Of a DNA stretch of 64,000 nucleotides, positions 52,600 through 61,665 are shown piece after piece. Every line of letters starts with the position of its first letter. Position 1 is the stretch's first letter. The position numbers were made by a program, and so were the translations under genes. Source of the stretch: an uncultured Hyphomonas sp. (GTDB lineage: Bacteria; Pseudomonadota; Alphaproteobacteria; Caulobacterales; Hyphomonadaceae). The DNA is taken from contig NZ_OY782759.1 in assembly GCF_963678195.1 (NCBI RefSeq), positions 1,178,001 to 1,242,000 of the forward strand, in the 5' to 3' direction. A model generated the notes under the pieces. It saw only the letters and a program-made list of their open reading frames with translations. It made no database searches and was not told where the DNA came from.

Positions 52600-54789
52600 A
52601 TGACCCGAACCCAAACCTTCCTGTCTCTTATTCTCGGCACTACGATGATGACCGCCTGTGCAGGCGTTACACCGGAGCCTGCAGATGTGACCGGCCCGGC
52701 GGAGATGACCGCCGAAGCGGATGATGCCGATACAACAATGGTCGAAGCAGCCTGGAGCCCGGGGGATGTGTTTGAAGGCCCCTATGGCGGTGTGCCGGCG
52801 TTCGACAAGATGGACATCGCGCTGATCGAGCCGGCCCTCGAAAAGGGGATGGACGCAGCGCAGGTCGAGATTGACGCCATCACGGCGAACCCGGATGCGC
52901 CGACCTTCGAAAACACCATTGCGGCTATGGAAGACAGCGCGCGCGAGCTGGAACGGGCACTGGTCTATTATTATCTCTGGGGCTCAAACCTCTCGACACC
53001 GGAATTCCGCGAAATCGAAACGCGGATGGATCCTGAAATACAGGCTTTCTACGACTCGATCAATCAGAACCAGGCCCTGTTCGCCCGCGTTGATGCCGTC
53101 CGGAAGGGCGACGAGTATGAAACGCTGACCCCTGCGCAACAGCGTCTGACGGAAATCACCCATCAGCGCTTCACCCGGAATGGCGGCACGCTGACCGGTG
53201 AGAAGGCTGAGAAGTTTGCAGAAATCAACAAGGAGCTGGCCGGGCTCTATGCCGAGTTCTCCGGCAACCTTCTGGCAGACGAGGAAGGCTGGGTCACTTA
53301 TCTGACCCCGGAACAGACCGGCGGCCTGCCGGAGTCTTATCTGAGCTCCGCCGCTGCGGCCGCCGAAGCGCTGGGCAAGCCGGGTATGTATGCGGTGCGC
53401 AACACGCGGTCCTCCATGGACCCGTTCCTGACCTTCTCCACCGAACGTGACCTGCGCGAACAGGTCTGGCGCAATTACTATAATCGCGGCGACAATGGCG
53501 ACGCGCACGACAACAATGCCATCATCGCGAAGATCCTGAAGCTGCGCGACGAACGGGTCGAGCTGCTCGGTTACGACAATTACGCCGCCTGGCGCCTGGA
53601 AGACCGTATGGCCAAGACGCCGGACCGGGCATTCGACCTGATGCTGCAGGTGTGGAAGGCATCAGTTGCCCGCGTGCATGAGGAAGTCGCCGACATGCAG
53701 GCCCTGGCCGATGCGGAAGGGGCAGACATCACGATCGAGCCCTGGGACTATCGTTTCTATGCAGAGAAAGTCCGCAAGGCGAAATACGACCTCGACTCTG
53801 AGGAAGTGAAACAATATCTGCAGCTCGACAATCTCCGCCGTGCCATGTTCGACGTTGCCGGTCAGCTGTTCGGATTCGAATTCGTGCCCATCACCGATGG
53901 CTCCGTGCCGGTCTTCCATCCGGATGTCACCGTATATGAGGTGAACGATAAAGAGACAGGCAAGAATGTCGGCCTCTGGTACTTCGATCCCTTCGCGCGG
54001 GACGGCAAGCGCTCCGGCGCCTGGGCAACGACGTATCGTTCGCATGAAAGCTTCCGGGGCGAGAAGAACGTTCTGGCGGCCAATAATTCGAACTTCGTGA
54101 AGCCGGCACCGGGCGAGCCCGTGCTCTTGTCCTGGGACGATGCGGAGACAATGTTCCACGAGTTCGGTCACGCGCTGCACTATCTGTCACTGCAGGTCGA
54201 GTATCCGAGCCTGACCGGCGGACTGCGCGACTATACAGAATTCCAGTCACAGCTTCTGGAGCGCTGGCTTTCAACCGACCATGTCATCGACACCTATCTC
54301 GTCAGTGCAGAGACGGGGGAGCCGATGCCGGAGGAGTTGGTCGAGAAGATCCGCAAGGCGTCCACCTTCAATCAGGGGTTCGCGACCACGGAATATCTCG
54401 CCTCCGCCCTGATCGACATGAAGCTTCATATGGCCGATCCGGAAGGCCTCGACCCAGACAAGTTTGAGCGGGAAACGCTGGACGAGCTGGGCATGCCGAC
54501 GGAACTGGTGATGCGCCACCGCACACCGCAATTCGGACATGTCTTCTCAGGCGAAGGCTATGCGGCCGGCTATTACGGTTACATCTGGGCCGATGTGCTG
54601 ACCTCGGACGCCGCAGAAGCTTTCGCGGAAGCGTCCGGCGGCTTCTATGATCAGGACGTCGCAAGCGCGATGGTGAAATACCTGTTCGCCGCAGGCAATT
54701 CGATGGACCCGGCTGAAGCGTACCGCCTGTTCCGTGGCCGCGACGCCGAAATCGGCGCCCTGATGCGCGACCGCGGCTTCGCGGAGTAA
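52600..54789 (+). CDS. M3-family oligopeptidase (Dcp-like), lipoprotein
   Basis: 729 aa. Lipobox MTAC|A at residues ~17-21 of a short signal peptide suggests membrane anchoring. Zinc motif FHEFGHALH with H520, E521 and H524; the third ligand Glu lies downstream in DYTEFQSQLLERWL. The family cleaves short peptides, Dcp as a dipeptidyl carboxypeptidase. It probably processes peptides released by or imported with the neighbouring S9/TonB system. Confidence 0.94.
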   Translation: MTRTQTFLSLILGTTMMTACAGVTPEPADVTGPAEMTAEADDADTTMVEAAWSPGDVFEGPYGGVPAFDKMDIALIEPALEKGMDAAQVEIDAITANPDAPTFENTIAAMEDSARELERALVYYYLWGSNLSTPEFREIETRMDPEIQAFYDSINQNQALFARVDAVRKGDEYETLTPAQQRLTEITHQRFTRNGGTLTGEKAEKFAEINKELAGLYAEFSGNLLADEEGWVTYLTPEQTGGLPESYLSSAAAAAEALGKPGMYAVRNTRSSMDPFLTFSTERDLREQVWRNYYNRGDNGDAHDNNAIIAKILKLRDERVELLGYDNYAAWRLEDRMAKTPDRAFDLMLQVWKASVARVHEEVADMQALADAEGADITIEPWDYRFYAEKVRKAKYDLDSEEVKQYLQLDNLRRAMFDVAGQLFGFEFVPITDGSVPVFHPDVTVYEVNDKETGKNVGLWYFDPFARDGKRSGAWATTYRSHESFRGEKNVLAANNSNFVKPAPGEPVLLSWDDAETMFHEFGHALHYLSLQVEYPSLTGGLRDYTEFQSQLLERWLSTDHVIDTYLVSAETGEPMPEELVEKIRKASTFNQGFATTEYLASALIDMKLHMADPEGLDPDKFERETLDELGMPTELVMRHRTPQFGHVFSGEGYAAGYYGYIWADVLTSDAAEAFAEASGGFYDQDVASAMVKYLFAAGNSMDPAEAYRLFRGRDAEIGALMRDRGFAE

Positions 54790-54803
54790 GACGCCGCGGC
54801 CGG

Positions 54804-56204
54804 TCAGGCCGGGCTGTCAGCCGAACTATTTTCCGCCGGAACCGGGGATGCCTCCGGTTCCGGCGTTTCGTTTGCGCTCTGCCCTTTTGGCGTGACAATC
54901 CGGCAAAGCACGAGGTCGCCGGTTACGTTGACCAGCGTGCGGGCCATGTCGAGGATGCGGTCGACGCCCATGACCAGAGGAAGGCCCGTCAGCGGCACAC
55001 CGAAACTGGTCGCCGTCGTGGCGAGGATCGCGATACTGGCCCCGGGGGCAGCAGGCGCGCCAATGGAGGCGCCGGTCAGTGTCACCATGACCAGCGCCAG
55101 GTCGCCTGGCGACAAGGGCGTGCCGGAAATGTCCGCCAGGAACATGATCGCAACAGACTGATAAAGCGCCGTACCCGCCATATTCACGGTCGAGGCCAGA
55201 GGCACGACCGCGCCGGCGAGGGAGGCCGGCGTCTTCAGCTTGTCGATCGCCGTCTTCATCGTCAGCGGCATCACGGCGGCCGAACTGGATGTGGAGAAGG
55301 CGAGCAGCTGCACCGGTACGACCGCCTGCACGAACTTCACCGGGTTCATGCGCCCGAACACGGTCACGATGACAAGGTACAGCGCCAGCAGGCAGGCAAG
55401 GCCCGTCAAAACGATGCCGCAATAGGTCGCGAGGTCTCTCAGCGTGCTGAGGCCGTTCGTGGCAGTGGTCTCTGCCATCAGGCCGAAGACGGCCAGCGGG
55501 GCAAAGCGCATCGCCGTGCGGATCACCGTCATGGAGACTTCCAGCATCGCTTCGGCCAATGCCACCAGCGGTCGCGTCAATTCCTTCTTGTCGGCGGTCA
55601 CCGTGGCGACCCCGACGAACAGGGAGAACACAACGATGGCGAGCATGTCCTGCTCCAGCAGGGAGGCGGCAATGTTCTGCGGGATCAGGCCCGTGATCAT
55701 GTCCGGCAATTCCCGTGTGATGCCTTCCAGCGGGGACGGCGGCGGATCAGCCAGTTGAAGATTTTCAGGCTTCAGGCTCGGCGCGGAAGGGTAGGTCTGT
55801 TCCAGGCCCCGGCCCGGGCGGATGAACCGCGCCAGTGAAATGCCGATCATAACGGCAGTGACCGTCGTCAGCATGACGAAGGTCAGCAGCTTCCGGCCGA
55901 CCGTGCGCAGGGCTTCACCACCGCCCGTGCCCGCAATGCCGAGAATGATGGAACTGGCCGCCAGCGGGATGATGACCATGCGTACCAGCGCCAGGAACAG
56001 ATTGCCCGGCAGGCCCAGCCAGTCCCCGAATACGGCGGCCTGGTCGCGCGGTATGATGTCGAGATCCGGCCCCAGGGCGAGGCCCACACCGATGCCGGCC
56101 AGCAGGGCCAGGATTACCTGCAGCCACAGCTTGCCCCGGACGAGCACATCCAGCCGCCGGTTCAGGCGATTATAGGTAAATTTCGGCTTCTTCTCATGCG
56201 GCAT
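54804..56204 (-). CDS. Dicarboxylate/amino-acid:cation symporter (DAACS)
   Basis: 466 aa with about eight membrane helices. SSSAAVMPLTMKTA is the serine-rich re-entrant loop HP1 and VNMAGTALYQSVAIMFLAD is the NMxGT helix 7 motif. Na+ or H+ coupled uptake of glutamate, aspartate or C4-dicarboxylates is expected. ATG at 56204 chosen. Convergent with the M3 peptidase gene (gap of 14 bp). Confidence 0.94.
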   Translation of the reverse strand: MPHEKKPKFTYNRLNRRLDVLVRGKLWLQVILALLAGIGVGLALGPDLDIIPRDQAAVFGDWLGLPGNLFLALVRMVIIPLAASSIILGIAGTGGGEALRTVGRKLLTFVMLTTVTAVMIGISLARFIRPGRGLEQTYPSAPSLKPENLQLADPPPSPLEGITRELPDMITGLIPQNIAASLLEQDMLAIVVFSLFVGVATVTADKKELTRPLVALAEAMLEVSMTVIRTAMRFAPLAVFGLMAETTATNGLSTLRDLATYCGIVLTGLACLLALYLVIVTVFGRMNPVKFVQAVVPVQLLAFSTSSSAAVMPLTMKTAIDKLKTPASLAGAVVPLASTVNMAGTALYQSVAIMFLADISGTPLSPGDLALVMVTLTGASIGAPAAPGASIAILATTATSFGVPLTGLPLVMGVDRILDMARTLVNVTGDLVLCRIVTPKGQSANETPEPEASPVPAENSSADSPA

Positions 56205-56328
56205 CGCTTCGGGCCTCGTGGTCAGGGCAGACGTGCATGTCGATTGTCGGCACACTCGCCACCCATATCGCCCTCTGCCGTAATTGCGAAGTCGATCAGG
56301 CTTGCGGGTGATCTTTGTCAGGCATCGT

Positions 56329-57192
56329 TTATATCCCGATGGCCTCGCGGATGTGCGTAGCGGCGCGGATAGGAGGAAACTCGACCTGTGCAGCTGCGAT
56401 CTTTGGGCTGGAAAAATGGATGCCGAAAACCCCGGCAAGGCTGCGCGCGCCATGATTTTCATGCTTCACCGGGTCGGCCAGCATCATAGCTATGCTGCCG
56501 GGGCGCATCCAGATCAGATTTGCGAATTCGGCGCCACGGATTCCGATCACGGCGCGCGCATGGTGGCAGGCCATAATCTGATCGGACAGGCTGAGCGCGC
56601 CAAGATCAAGGGCGGTGGCGCGAAGGCCACATGTTCGCATCTTCGCCGCAATTTCGTGACTGTTCTCCAGACTTCGCCGACCGCGCCCATAGCCGGGTGT
56701 CCGCTTCATCTGAGGTGTACGGTAGAATGCGTGTTCCTGTGACCGCTCAAAGACGATCACATCGACTTCGCGCCAGCGTTCGAGGTTTCCCGAAGCGCTG
56801 GATTCGTGCCGGGCCGCACTCAATAATTTTTGACGTATCTGCTTCGCGCCGGTTGCGTAAGCCTGCATCACTCGGGCGGGGGGTGGCGGGGCGTCGAACC
56901 GTAACAACAGCCGGTCCCAGCGAGGCACGCTTACCGGCGGGGCCAGCGGCGTGTCGGCTGACATTGGCGGAACGAGTTCGAGGGAGAGCAGTGCGCAGGC
57001 TTCGGCAATCCGGGGCAGCATCAGCGGGCCGCAATCCTCAAACCGCACCTGAGTGGCGGCCCTGTCCAATGCGAGGCTTAACCCCGGTAGAAGGTAGCCA
57101 TGTAGGAAGTGAAAATAGTGCTCTTTCGCGCCCCAGGGTGTACAGGGATCGAACACCAGATCCAGCGGGCCGGGGCAGGCATCGGACGACAT
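56329..57192 (-). CDS. GT61-like glycosyltransferase (DUF563)
   Basis: 287 aa. The C-terminal ACHHARAVIGIRGAEFANLIWMRPGS (residues ~210-235) is the signature block of the GT61/DUF563 family. DVIVFERSQEHAFYR (~148-162) is the usual central beta-strand/His region. N-terminal part is family-typical (EHYFHFLHGYLLPGL). Probably modifies an envelope glycan. It follows a FemAB-like gene by 12 bp. Confidence 0.75.
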   Translation of the reverse strand: MSSDACPGPLDLVFDPCTPWGAKEHYFHFLHGYLLPGLSLALDRAATQVRFEDCGPLMLPRIAEACALLSLELVPPMSADTPLAPPVSVPRWDRLLLRFDAPPPPARVMQAYATGAKQIRQKLLSAARHESSASGNLERWREVDVIVFERSQEHAFYRTPQMKRTPGYGRGRRSLENSHEIAAKMRTCGLRATALDLGALSLSDQIMACHHARAVIGIRGAEFANLIWMRPGSIAMMLADPVKHENHGARSLAGVFGIHFSSPKIAAAQVEFPPIRAATHIREAIGI

Positions 57193-57204
57193 GATATGGT
57201 TCGG

Positions 57205-58149
57205 TCAGGCTGCCGTCCGGCGCGGCGCCAGTTCGACCCTCGGATCGCGGTAATTTGGCAGGAAGTCAAAACAACCATACTCCGCACGGAGCGAGTCCAG
57301 CCTTTTCGAATCCAGATCGACTGAGATGATGTGAGCCGGGGCGGAGTGATTTGCAAAGCGTTGCTTGAACCGGAACACGCCTGCGCCGTTGGCGCCTCCG
57401 GGGGCGCCGCCGAACCATAGGTCCTGACCTTTCAGGATTTCGATCGCGCCATCGAACAGAAGGTAGTTGCCGTATTCGCGAATGGCGGCCTGTTCAGACA
57501 AAGCGGAGTGGGCGTGCCAGCTTCCGGTTGCTGTATCCTGCATTGTCAGGAAAATTCCCGCGAGTGTGCCGCCCTTGCGCCGGCGCAATGTGATGCAGGC
57601 CATGGCATCTTTCACCGGCGCCGGTAGTTCCGCGAGCGCAGCGAAGTGCGCGGCATCCGGAGATGAGATATGTGGCACGTTCCGCCGGAGCCTGATCCTT
57701 TCCTGCCATAGCGCAATGGTCAGATGAGATCGATCGAAGACTTCACGCTGAACGGTGAAGATGCGCCCGGCCTCGTCCAGCCGACGCAGGGTGCGAGCAG
57801 AATAGCTGTCGCGTGCCGGCGGGCGTGCGGCCTTGTGGCAGAGATGGTCCTTGAGGCGGCGAAGGGTAAGGGCAAACTGTTTCCGGGGTGCGTGAAGAGC
57901 CGATTCTAGCGTCCGTTCGCTGATGTCTGGGCGGATCACGGCGGTCAGGTTCAGCGCAAGTTTCTCGTGAGCCAGGCTCGTCAACAGCGTCGAAGAAGGG
58001 GGGGACTGATAGGGCCAGCTGCCGCGGGCATCCTGCAGGTCTGGCGTGGCGGGCCGGAGGATTGTGCTGCCGTGGGAGGAGTGCACAGGTGTTCCGAGCC
58101 AGGCAAGTGTGTCGAGATAATCGGAAGTATCGAAAAACAGAGATTTCAT
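57205..58149 (-). CDS. FemAB/GNAT-like acyltransferase, tentative
   Basis: 314 aa. The C-terminal LFDGAIEILKGQDLWFGGAPGGANGAGVFRFKQRFAN follows the pattern seen in FemAB-type aminoacyl/acyl transferases (LGG...G..RFK..F). The middle has ITLRRRKGGTLAGIFLTMQD. It forms a two-gene unit with the GT61-like gene, suggesting joint glycan decoration. Assignment rests on one motif. Confidence 0.5.
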   Translation of the reverse strand: MKSLFFDTSDYLDTLAWLGTPVHSSHGSTILRPATPDLQDARGSWPYQSPPSSTLLTSLAHEKLALNLTAVIRPDISERTLESALHAPRKQFALTLRRLKDHLCHKAARPPARDSYSARTLRRLDEAGRIFTVQREVFDRSHLTIALWQERIRLRRNVPHISSPDAAHFAALAELPAPVKDAMACITLRRRKGGTLAGIFLTMQDTATGSWHAHSALSEQAAIREYGNYLLFDGAIEILKGQDLWFGGAPGGANGAGVFRFKQRFANHSAPAHIISVDLDSKRLDSLRAEYGCFDFLPNYRDPRVELAPRRTAA

Positions 58150-58187
58150 TCCAAGGAAATTAGGTGAAATCTGTTAAGGTTGCGCTA

Positions 58188-58346
58188 ATGTTAACTGAGA
58201 TCCGCCTGTCTGTTTCAGGCCTCTCACTGTTAGGGAGACTGGTGCTGCCGGAGGGAGAAAGTTTAAACACTCTCTTTGATGAATTGGCAGCGTTTGAAGA
58301 ACAGCTCAAGCCTTACGCCTATGAGCTGGAGGAGTTGGGCCTATGA
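58188..58346 (+). CDS. Small unknown protein at head of mob operon
   Basis: 52 aa from ATG 58188 (AAGG 8 bp upstream). A GTG at 58164 with AGGA upstream is equally possible and gives 60 aa. Ends acidic and helical (DELAAFEEQLKPYAYELEELGL). Its stop overlaps the mobC start (ATGA). Not recognised; could be a small regulator of the mobilisation genes. Confidence 0.5.
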   Translation: MLTEIRLSVSGLSLLGRLVLPEGESLNTLFDELAAFEEQLKPYAYELEELGL

Positions 58347-58774
58347 CCACCTTCTCCAGCAAGCTTGCATTTCGGGAAGCTACAAAGCCTGATCCCGCTG
58401 CTAAACGCCCGGCACCGTTTTCCCTTCGCCTGAGCGCAGAAGAGCGTGAAGAGCTCAAAAAGCGTGCGGATGGGATGCCGCTCGGGACATATATCAAATC
58501 GAGAGTATTCACCTCGGGGCCGGGTTCGCGCACGCGCACCCGTCAGGTGGACCGCCAAGAGTTGGCCAAAGTGCTATCGGCACTTGGGCAATCCAGGCTG
58601 CCCCAAAATATGAATCAGATCGCCAAGGCCGCCAATCTGGGCACAATTCCTGTGACGCTGGAAACCGAAGAAGAGATCAAACAGGCCTGCTACGACATTG
58701 CGGTCATGCGCATGTTGCTCATGAGGGCCTTGGGTAAACAAGAAGGGGACAAGCAGGATGGAGGTGACTCATGA
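58343..58774 (+). CDS. mobC: MobC-like relaxosome accessory protein
   Basis: 143 aa. KRPAPFSLRLSAEEREELKKRADGMPLGTYIKSRVF (residues ~22-57) is the ribbon-helix-helix part. SALGQSRLPQNMNQIAKAANLGTIPV (~74-99) is the diagnostic MobC segment (LPQNMNQIA). It helps the relaxase bind and open the transfer origin. Overlaps the relaxase start by four bases. Confidence 0.9.
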   Translation: MTTFSSKLAFREATKPDPAAKRPAPFSLRLSAEEREELKKRADGMPLGTYIKSRVFTSGPGSRTRTRQVDRQELAKVLSALGQSRLPQNMNQIAKAANLGTIPVTLETEEEIKQACYDIAVMRMLLMRALGKQEGDKQDGGDS

Positions 58775-60012
58775 TCCTGCACGGCAATGCGCGCGGTGGC
58801 GGGCGCAATCTGGCCCTTCACCTGATGCGCACCGATGAGAATGAGCATGTCGATGTGCATGAAGTCTCGGGCTTCATGGCCGAGGATGTGTTGGGCGCGT
58901 TCAATGAGGTTGAGGCGCTGGCCAAAGGCACGCGCTGCGAGAAACCGCTATTCTCGCTCTCATTGTCACCGCCCAAGAATGCCAACGTGACAGCAAAAGA
59001 GTTTGAGGATGCGATCTCGAAAGCCGAAGAGGCCTTAGGTTTGCGCGGGCAACCGCGCGTGATCGTTTTTCATGAAAAAGGCGATCATCGTGACCGACAC
59101 TGCCACGTTGTCTGGTCGAGAATTGACGGGCAGGCATTGCGTGCAATCCCGATGCCCTTCAACCGCCTCAAGATGCGGGATGTCAGCCGTGCGCTCTTCA
59201 TTGAGCATGGCTGGAACGTGCCCAAGGGTCTGATCGATAAGGAAGAGCGCAACCCGCTCAACTTCACATTCGAGCAGTACCAACATGCCAAGCGGGTTGG
59301 TCGCGATGCCAAGCAGATCAAAGCGGATATCCAGAATGCCTGGGCGGCTAGCGACAGCCGCTCGGCTTTCGAACACGCTCTCAAGGAAAAAGGGTTCAGA
59401 ATGGCGCAGGGCGCGCGGCGCGGCTTTGTGGTCACGGACCATCTCGGCGAGGTCTACAGCCTTCCCAAGTGGCTTGGAGTGAAAACAAAGGATGTGCGGG
59501 CAAAACTCGGCCCGGAAAAAGACCTGCCTGAACTGGAGGCTGTCCAAAGCGCCTATGCTGGCGAAATGGCGGTCAAGATGGGGAGCCTGCAGGCTGAACT
59601 TGCTCGCGAGCGTGGATATCACAAGCAGGCTCTGAATGACGTCCGACGGGCACTGATCGAACGGCAACGCGCCGAGCGGATAACAGCGCTGAAAGCGATT
59701 GAAATCCGGCAAGCTGATGAAGCCGGGCAGCGACAGTCCCGTTTCCGCCGCGGCCTAAAGGGGCTCTGGGATTTCGTGCGAGGCGAAGCGTCTCGTATCA
59801 AAAAACAAAACCGGGCGGAGGCGGCGCTCTGCAAGGCGCGTGATGACGCTGAAAAAGAGGCACTCATCAAACATCAGAGGCATCAAAGACGATTGCTCGC
59901 GCAGCGCAACCGGAACTTCAAAGATCGCTATTCGGAGCGGTTCAGACAACTGGCTGAAGACCGGGCGCGCTATGTCCGCCGCGCCGGGCCTTCACATGAC
60001 CTCGAACGATAG
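58771..60012 (+). CDS. Relaxase/mobilisation nuclease, atypical motif I
   Basis: 413 aa. HUH metal motif in FHEKGDHRDRHCHVVWSRID (residues ~101-120). Opening MILHGNARGGGRNLALHLMRTDENEHVDVHEVSG is that of a chromosomal-island relaxase group. No Tyr occurs in the first ~120 residues, so the nucleophile would have to be another residue, perhaps a His near 26-30. The C-terminal ~190 residues are Arg/Lys/Gln-rich and helical. Confidence 0.88.
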   Translation: MILHGNARGGGRNLALHLMRTDENEHVDVHEVSGFMAEDVLGAFNEVEALAKGTRCEKPLFSLSLSPPKNANVTAKEFEDAISKAEEALGLRGQPRVIVFHEKGDHRDRHCHVVWSRIDGQALRAIPMPFNRLKMRDVSRALFIEHGWNVPKGLIDKEERNPLNFTFEQYQHAKRVGRDAKQIKADIQNAWAASDSRSAFEHALKEKGFRMAQGARRGFVVTDHLGEVYSLPKWLGVKTKDVRAKLGPEKDLPELEAVQSAYAGEMAVKMGSLQAELARERGYHKQALNDVRRALIERQRAERITALKAIEIRQADEAGQRQSRFRRGLKGLWDFVRGEASRIKKQNRAEAALCKARDDAEKEALIKHQRHQRRLLAQRNRNFKDRYSERFRQLAEDRARYVRRAGPSHDLER

Positions 60013-60020
60013 GAGACAAG

Positions 60021-60116
60021 ATGATTGAATGGATAGAAACACTACTGAGCACCCCTCCCTTTTGGACAGGAGCATGTGCGATGGCGTTGTCTCTGTGGAT
60101 GCGCAGCCTGAATTAA
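60021..60116 (+). CDS. 31-aa hydrophobic small ORF
   Basis: MIEWIETLLSTPPFWTGACA followed by MALSLWMRSLN. AGGAG (60011-60015) lies 5 bp before the ATG, and the stop of the relaxase is 8 bp before it. A single short membrane helix is likely. Could be a mobilisation accessory or toxin-like peptide. Confidence 0.45.
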   Translation: MIEWIETLLSTPPFWTGACAMALSLWMRSLN

Positions 60117-60131
60117 TGCGCGCGCGAATGC

Positions 60132-61508
60132 CTAGGAGGATTTAGTTTCGTCATCTTCGTCCGCTGTGAAGCCGAACTCCCACTGCTGGCCGTGACTCGC
60201 ATCTGCAAGGCTTTTCGCAAAGCGCTCTTGTTTCATGGTCAGTTCACATCGATTCAACACGGTCCAGTAAACGGCCTCGACGTAGAACTGTAGCTTCTTC
60301 ACATCAGAACCGAGCACATCCCGTCTACCTGCGTGGACTACAGATGATCGAAGGCCATATAGCTTTTTGACCCCCTTGAAGATTTCGCTGCGGGAATTGA
60401 GATTCTGTGTGCAGATAACCGAAATATGGCGACTGATTGTCTCGGCAACTGGCGCGTTCTTGTCATCGGATGTGAGCAGTGCCTCAAGCGCCGTGAAGAA
60501 CGCCAAGAGCCGTTCGGCGCGGTCGACCGCTTGCCGCCCCCGCGTCATCCAGCCAAGTCCTTGCGCAACGCGTTGCCCCAAGGATTTGTCCGCCGGATCA
60601 AAGAGAACATCGGCTCTGGCTTGGAAGTCTTTTGATGAAAGTTGCTCGGCAATTTCAGCAGTCACTTCGTACCAGCCCGCAACCTTACGACCGCCCATAA
60701 AAACCGTTTCCCCCTCCATTGTGACGTGTGGTTGGTTGTGAATCGTGGGAAAGGTGGGGTGAGGTTCCGGCTCGCCGATTTTGGGAATGACGCCCGGCCA
60801 GTCCGTTGCACCAAGGCGCATCAAGCTGATGGCAACATCAATCAGCCATTTGGCTTCTTCTGTTACATTATCTTTGGTCGCAGCAACATCAACGACCCAG
60901 ACACTCGCAGGCATTTCCAAGGTGTAGCGTTCGCCATCCCAGATTTGTTGCGGGTAGTTTCCGGCAACGATCTTGACCCGGCCGTCTTCCTTGATCCCGG
61001 CGGCGCCCAGAGCAAGGTCCGTACGCACAGATTTCACGCGCCCAATAGTGACAACGTCGGGAACCGAGTGCCTGACAAGAAAATTCGGTTCGATGTGAAT
61101 GAATGTCCGCCCGGCCTCTGCCAGAACTGTGTCAACAAGACCGGCGGCGGCAGTTTCCAAGGATGGTGGCGAGGCTTCGTCGGACGACGCCCATTTTTTG
61201 ACGTACTCCTGTCCCGCTTTCAGGCATAAAGTGCGGATGGTGTTCTCACTCGCGCTCCTGGCGTTGAGCATTTTGGCCGCGAGCTGCGTAAAGTCATGCC
61301 GTGCCCGCTCAAAATCTTCGGTCAGTCGCGCCGAGTAGCCCTCGAAAAACGTAAAACCACCCTCACCCCAATTGTGGGCCTTGGGATCATTCTTCATCAC
61401 AACGCCCTTCACAAAAGCCTCCAGCATCTTCTTGGCGTGCTCTTGGAGCGGCTTCTTCTGGTTCTTATCAAATGTCTTCTTTTTTGCGGCCACGTCTGAT
61501 CTACTCAT
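60132..61508 (-). CDS. HEPN-domain (Apea-like) protein, candidate defence effector
   Basis: 458 aa. The C-terminal part RAERLLAFFTALEALLTSDDKNAPVAETISRHISVICTQ ... FKGVKKLYGLRSSVVHAGRRDV (residues ~335-410) is an Apea-like HEPN domain with the RSSVVH (R-x4-H) catalytic motif of HEPN RNases. N-terminal ~330 residues not recognised. It lies beside relaxase and OLD nuclease genes, a typical defence-island setting. Target unknown. Confidence 0.7.
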   Translation of the reverse strand: MSRSDVAAKKKTFDKNQKKPLQEHAKKMLEAFVKGVVMKNDPKAHNWGEGGFTFFEGYSARLTEDFERARHDFTQLAAKMLNARSASENTIRTLCLKAGQEYVKKWASSDEASPPSLETAAAGLVDTVLAEAGRTFIHIEPNFLVRHSVPDVVTIGRVKSVRTDLALGAAGIKEDGRVKIVAGNYPQQIWDGERYTLEMPASVWVVDVAATKDNVTEEAKWLIDVAISLMRLGATDWPGVIPKIGEPEPHPTFPTIHNQPHVTMEGETVFMGGRKVAGWYEVTAEIAEQLSSKDFQARADVLFDPADKSLGQRVAQGLGWMTRGRQAVDRAERLLAFFTALEALLTSDDKNAPVAETISRHISVICTQNLNSRSEIFKGVKKLYGLRSSVVHAGRRDVLGSDVKKLQFYVEAVYWTVLNRCELTMKQERFAKSLADASHGQQWEFGFTADEDDETKSS

Positions 61509-61665
61509 TCAATCGGTTCAGCGACATGCTGACGCTTCGATTATAACGTGGTCAAATGACTCAATCCAAGAAAGAATCGCGTCGCCGACGCTTTCACAGT
61601 CGGACTAACCTAAGTTGCAATGAGATAAAGGCGACATTCATGCGACCTAGGGCTTCAGCGAAACC

